Assembly (NCBI GenBank): GCA_027623205.1
Contig: JAQBYC010000047.1
Coordinates: 1 to 33,783 of the forward strand
DNA length: 33,783 bases
DNA from: Pseudomonadota bacterium
GTDB taxonomy: Bacteria; Pseudomonadota; Alphaproteobacteria; GCA-2731375
Reading direction: 5' to 3'
The number at the start of each line of letters is the position of its first letter. Position 1 is the first letter of the stretch. The notes beneath the pieces are model-generated. The model searched no databases, was not told the DNA's origin, and worked only from the letters and a program-made list of their open reading frames with translations. Below, in pieces: positions 32,057-33,783 of this stretch. The translations under genes and the position numbers were made by a program.

Positions 32057-33013
32057 ATGGGCATCATGGTGCATGGCGAGTGGCGGCAGGAGGATTTTGC
32101 AGAGCGCAACAAAAAGGGCAGCTATATCCGTGCCGATACGGCGTTTCACAATCGGATTGGCGACCCCGATTTTCCAGCCGAGGCCGGGCGCTATCATCTG
32201 GTTGTGGCGCACGCCTGCCCTTGGGCGCATCGGACCTTGATTTTCCGCGCCCTTAAGGGGTTGGAGGCGGTCATATCCGTGGCCTATGTGGAACCCTTGA
32301 TGCTGGAAAACGGCTGGGTCCTGATGGCTGGTGGTGATCCGGTCACCGGGGCCCAATACACCCATCAAATCTACGCCCAGGCGGCACCGGATTATACGGG
32401 CCGCTGCTCGGTCCCTGTTTTGTGGGATAAGAAAACGCGGACTATCGTCAACAATGAATCGTCTGAAATCATCCGGATGTTCAACACCGCCTTTGACGAT
32501 CTTGCCACCAAGGCGGTGCCGGACCTGTATCCGGAAAATCTGGCCGCGGAGATTGATGCGGTGAACGATATCGTTTACCACAATATCAATAATGGCGTTT
32601 ACAAGGCGGGTTTTGCCACCACCCAGGACGCCTATCAGCGCGTTTATGCGGCGTTGTTCCAGGCGCTGGATGAAATGGAGGCGCGCCTGGGTTCGCACCG
32701 CTACTTGACCGGCCCGCGCATCACCGAGGCTGATTGGCGGCTGTTCGCGACCCTGGTGCGTTTCGATGCTGTTTATGTGGGCCATTTCAAATGCAATCGC
32801 CAGCGGATCGTGGATTTTCCTAATCTGTCAAACTATTTGCGCGAGCTTTACCAATGGCCCGGTATTGCCGGGACCGTCGATATTCCCCGCACCAAGCAGC
32901 ATTATTACGGTAGCCATACCGCCATAAACCCGTTCGGCATCGTCCCCGAAGGGCCTGACCTGGATTTTGATAGCCCCCACGATCGGGACCGCCTGCCTAG
33001 AGAGGGCGGCTAA
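32057..33013 (+). CDS. Glutathionyl-hydroquinone reductase (YqjG/Xi-class GST)
   Basis: Xi-class GSTs remove glutathione from glutathionyl-hydroquinones, recycling quinones that have reacted with glutathione. The 318-residue protein has the class-defining HACPWAHR motif with catalytic Cys54. The glutathione-binding Val-Pro (SVPVLWD) and Glu134-Ser135 (NNESSEIIRMFN) follow, and an all-helical C-domain contains GPRITEADWRLFATLVRFD, typical of the family. The ATG at 32057 has AAGGGAAGA upstream. It lies opposite the LysR gene, across the inverted-repeat cluster. With the nearby GST and MDR reductase it points to quinone detoxification. Confidence 0.92.
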   Translation: MGIMVHGEWRQEDFAERNKKGSYIRADTAFHNRIGDPDFPAEAGRYHLVVAHACPWAHRTLIFRALKGLEAVISVAYVEPLMLENGWVLMAGGDPVTGAQYTHQIYAQAAPDYTGRCSVPVLWDKKTRTIVNNESSEIIRMFNTAFDDLATKAVPDLYPENLAAEIDAVNDIVYHNINNGVYKAGFATTQDAYQRVYAALFQALDEMEARLGSHRYLTGPRITEADWRLFATLVRFDAVYVGHFKCNRQRIVDFPNLSNYLRELYQWPGIAGTVDIPRTKQHYYGSHTAINPFGIVPEGPDLDFDSPHDRDRLPREGG

Positions 33014-33194
33014 ATCTTCAGTAGCCGGGCCAGAGCGCGAACTTGGCGCACCGGCGCGGTTAGGTTATGGCGTGTGATAAATGTCTTCAAGTTGCCGATT
33101 GTTCTTGTCGCCTTTCCCAAAACACAGCAAGCTTTGTAACGCGGTTTCCCAAATGTGACGCCGCAAACAACGTTCGGCAATCTCGGGGCAGGTG

Positions 33195-33635
33195 ATGGCT
33201 TTCAATATGACCAAGGCGGAGCGCGAGGCGTTTCTGAAAGAGGTCCGGATCGGGGTCCTCTCCATACCTGACGCGGACCGGGGACCGCTGGCCAGCCCGG
33301 TCTGGTACGATTATGTGCTGGGTGGAGATTTATGGTTTCTTACCCAGCGCACGGCGCGTAAGGGCCAATTGCTTCTGGCCGGCGCACGGGTGAGCCTGTT
33401 GGTTCAGGAAACGGCCTCGCCCTATCGTTATGTCTCGGTCGAGGGACCGGTCTCGGCCATCGTGCCGTCCGATCTATTGGATGATCTGCAACCCATGGCG
33501 CAACGGTATCTGGGCCAACAGGGCGGCATCGATTATGCCGCCGGCCTGCGCGTAAGTTATGCCCGGGGCAATGCCATTAAGGTCTTTGTCAGCCCGGAAC
33601 GCTGGTTGACCGTGGACTACGCCAAGCGGGCCTAG
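33195..33635 (+). CDS. Pyridoxamine 5'-phosphate oxidase-like flavin split-barrel protein
   Basis: The 146-residue protein has the split beta-barrel fold of FMN- or F420-binding PNPOx-like proteins. The characteristic pattern is FLKEVRIGVLSI, then ASPVWYDYVLGGDLWFLT, then RKGQLLLAGARVSLLVQ and YRYVSVEGPVS. It lacks the C-terminal substrate region of true PdxH, so its substrate is unknown; members include heme-, F420- and xenobiotic-linked proteins. Starts at GTG 33192, ATG 33195 and ATG 33207 are all possible; 33195 is used because of the ggggcagg just upstream. A 181-bp gap separates it from the previous gene, so it is probably its own unit. Confidence 0.82.
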   Translation: MAFNMTKAEREAFLKEVRIGVLSIPDADRGPLASPVWYDYVLGGDLWFLTQRTARKGQLLLAGARVSLLVQETASPYRYVSVEGPVSAIVPSDLLDDLQPMAQRYLGQQGGIDYAAGLRVSYARGNAIKVFVSPERWLTVDYAKRA

Positions 33636-33670
33636 TTGTGACCTGGAACCGACGCACATCGTATTGAGAA

Positions 33671-33689
33671 TGGGGGAGCGGCTGCCCCA
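33671..33689 (+). terminator. Weak stem-loop after the split-barrel gene
   Basis: tgggggag (33671-33678) and ctgcccca (33682-33689) form an 8-bp stem with one mismatch and a 3-nt loop, 36 bp after the stop codon. There is no T run, so termination here would be weak or Rho-assisted. Confidence 0.35.
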
Positions 33690-33718
33690 ATGACGTGATG
33701 AAGATCAACAATGGTCTA

Positions 33719-33783
33719 GGGTCTGTTGAGATTCATCGGGCATTTATGATGGCCGAGCATAGATAAATCATGGCCTCGAAGCT
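33719..33783 (+). mobile_element. Probable insertion-sequence left end at the window edge (IS5-like)
   Basis: From about 33719 the sequence gggtctgttgagattc resembles the terminal inverted repeat of IS5-family elements. It is preceded by ctag (33716-33719), which fits the short TA-centred targets used by that family. About 50 bp in, an ATG at 33770 opens a frame (MASKL) that could be the transposase start. The window ends here, so neither transposase nor right end can be checked. Exact start is uncertain by one or two bases. Confidence 0.45.

Noticed and set aside
1-33783. CRISPR arrays, tRNA or rRNA genes, prophage or toxin-antitoxin loci
   Set aside because: No regularly spaced repeats beyond the two units at the left edge, no cloverleaf-like or rRNA segments, and no phage or toxin-like proteins were seen.

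Overview
The window is a piece of an alphaproteobacterial chromosome, probably from a Rhodospirillales-like lineage (the order is inferred). Three things support the class: the order rimP-nusA-ylxR/L7Ae fusion-infB-rbfA-truB-rpsO-pnp, the divergent irr / fabA-fabB-fabI arrangement, and an Irr-type (iron response regulator) member of the Fur family. Base composition is moderately GC-rich and looks uniform. No rRNA, tRNA or CRISPR array is visible. Both ends carry repeat-like sequence: short direct repeats at the left edge and a probable insertion-sequence end at the right edge.

Region 1 (about 150-10000, + strand) is the transcription/translation/RNA-decay block: RimP, NusA, the YlxR-L7Ae protein, IF2, RbfA, TruB, ribosomal protein S15 and PNPase. 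A clear intrinsic terminator lies just before rimP and another just after pnp. The ylxR-infB gap holds two strong palindromes.

Region 2 (about 10100-16640) is accessory metabolism and signalling: a family III CoA-transferase, a single-domain response regulator, an Old Yellow Enzyme, a cytoplasmic gamma-glutamyltransferase-like hydrolase (all on the - strand) and, divergently, a membrane-anchored class III adenylate cyclase.

Region 3 (16629-24937, - strand) is a long run of co-directional genes. Read in transcription order it is fabA, fabB, fabI, a SAM methyltransferase, a secreted gamma-glutamyltransferase, an SDR, a HAD hydrolase and a DHA2-type MFS exporter. The fab genes supply unsaturated fatty acid synthesis. 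Several junctions are overlapping or nearly so.

Region 4 (25263-28456, + strand) is the most interesting part. Irr is followed immediately by an Irr/ICE-like palindrome and a promoter-like -35 element, then a rubredoxin-less rubrerythrin, a cysteine-rich GlpC/HdrD-like two-cluster Fe-S protein, and a DUF3501 protein that overlaps it by 4 nt. This looks like an iron-responsive peroxide-defence or redox module whose biochemistry is, to my knowledge, not worked out.

Region 5 (28464-33635) is an electrophile/quinone detoxification neighbourhood: GST, a zinc-less MDR oxidoreductase, a TauE/TSUP permease, a LysR regulator, a divergent glutathionyl-hydroquinone reductase and a flavin split-barrel protein. 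The LysR/reductase intergenic region is packed with inverted repeats that look like operators.

Two genes, the Old Yellow Enzyme and the MFS exporter, have family-typical N-termini encoded upstream of their first canonical start codon, with no ATG/GTG/TTG in the right place. Gene boundaries are mostly firm; functions beyond family level are inference.
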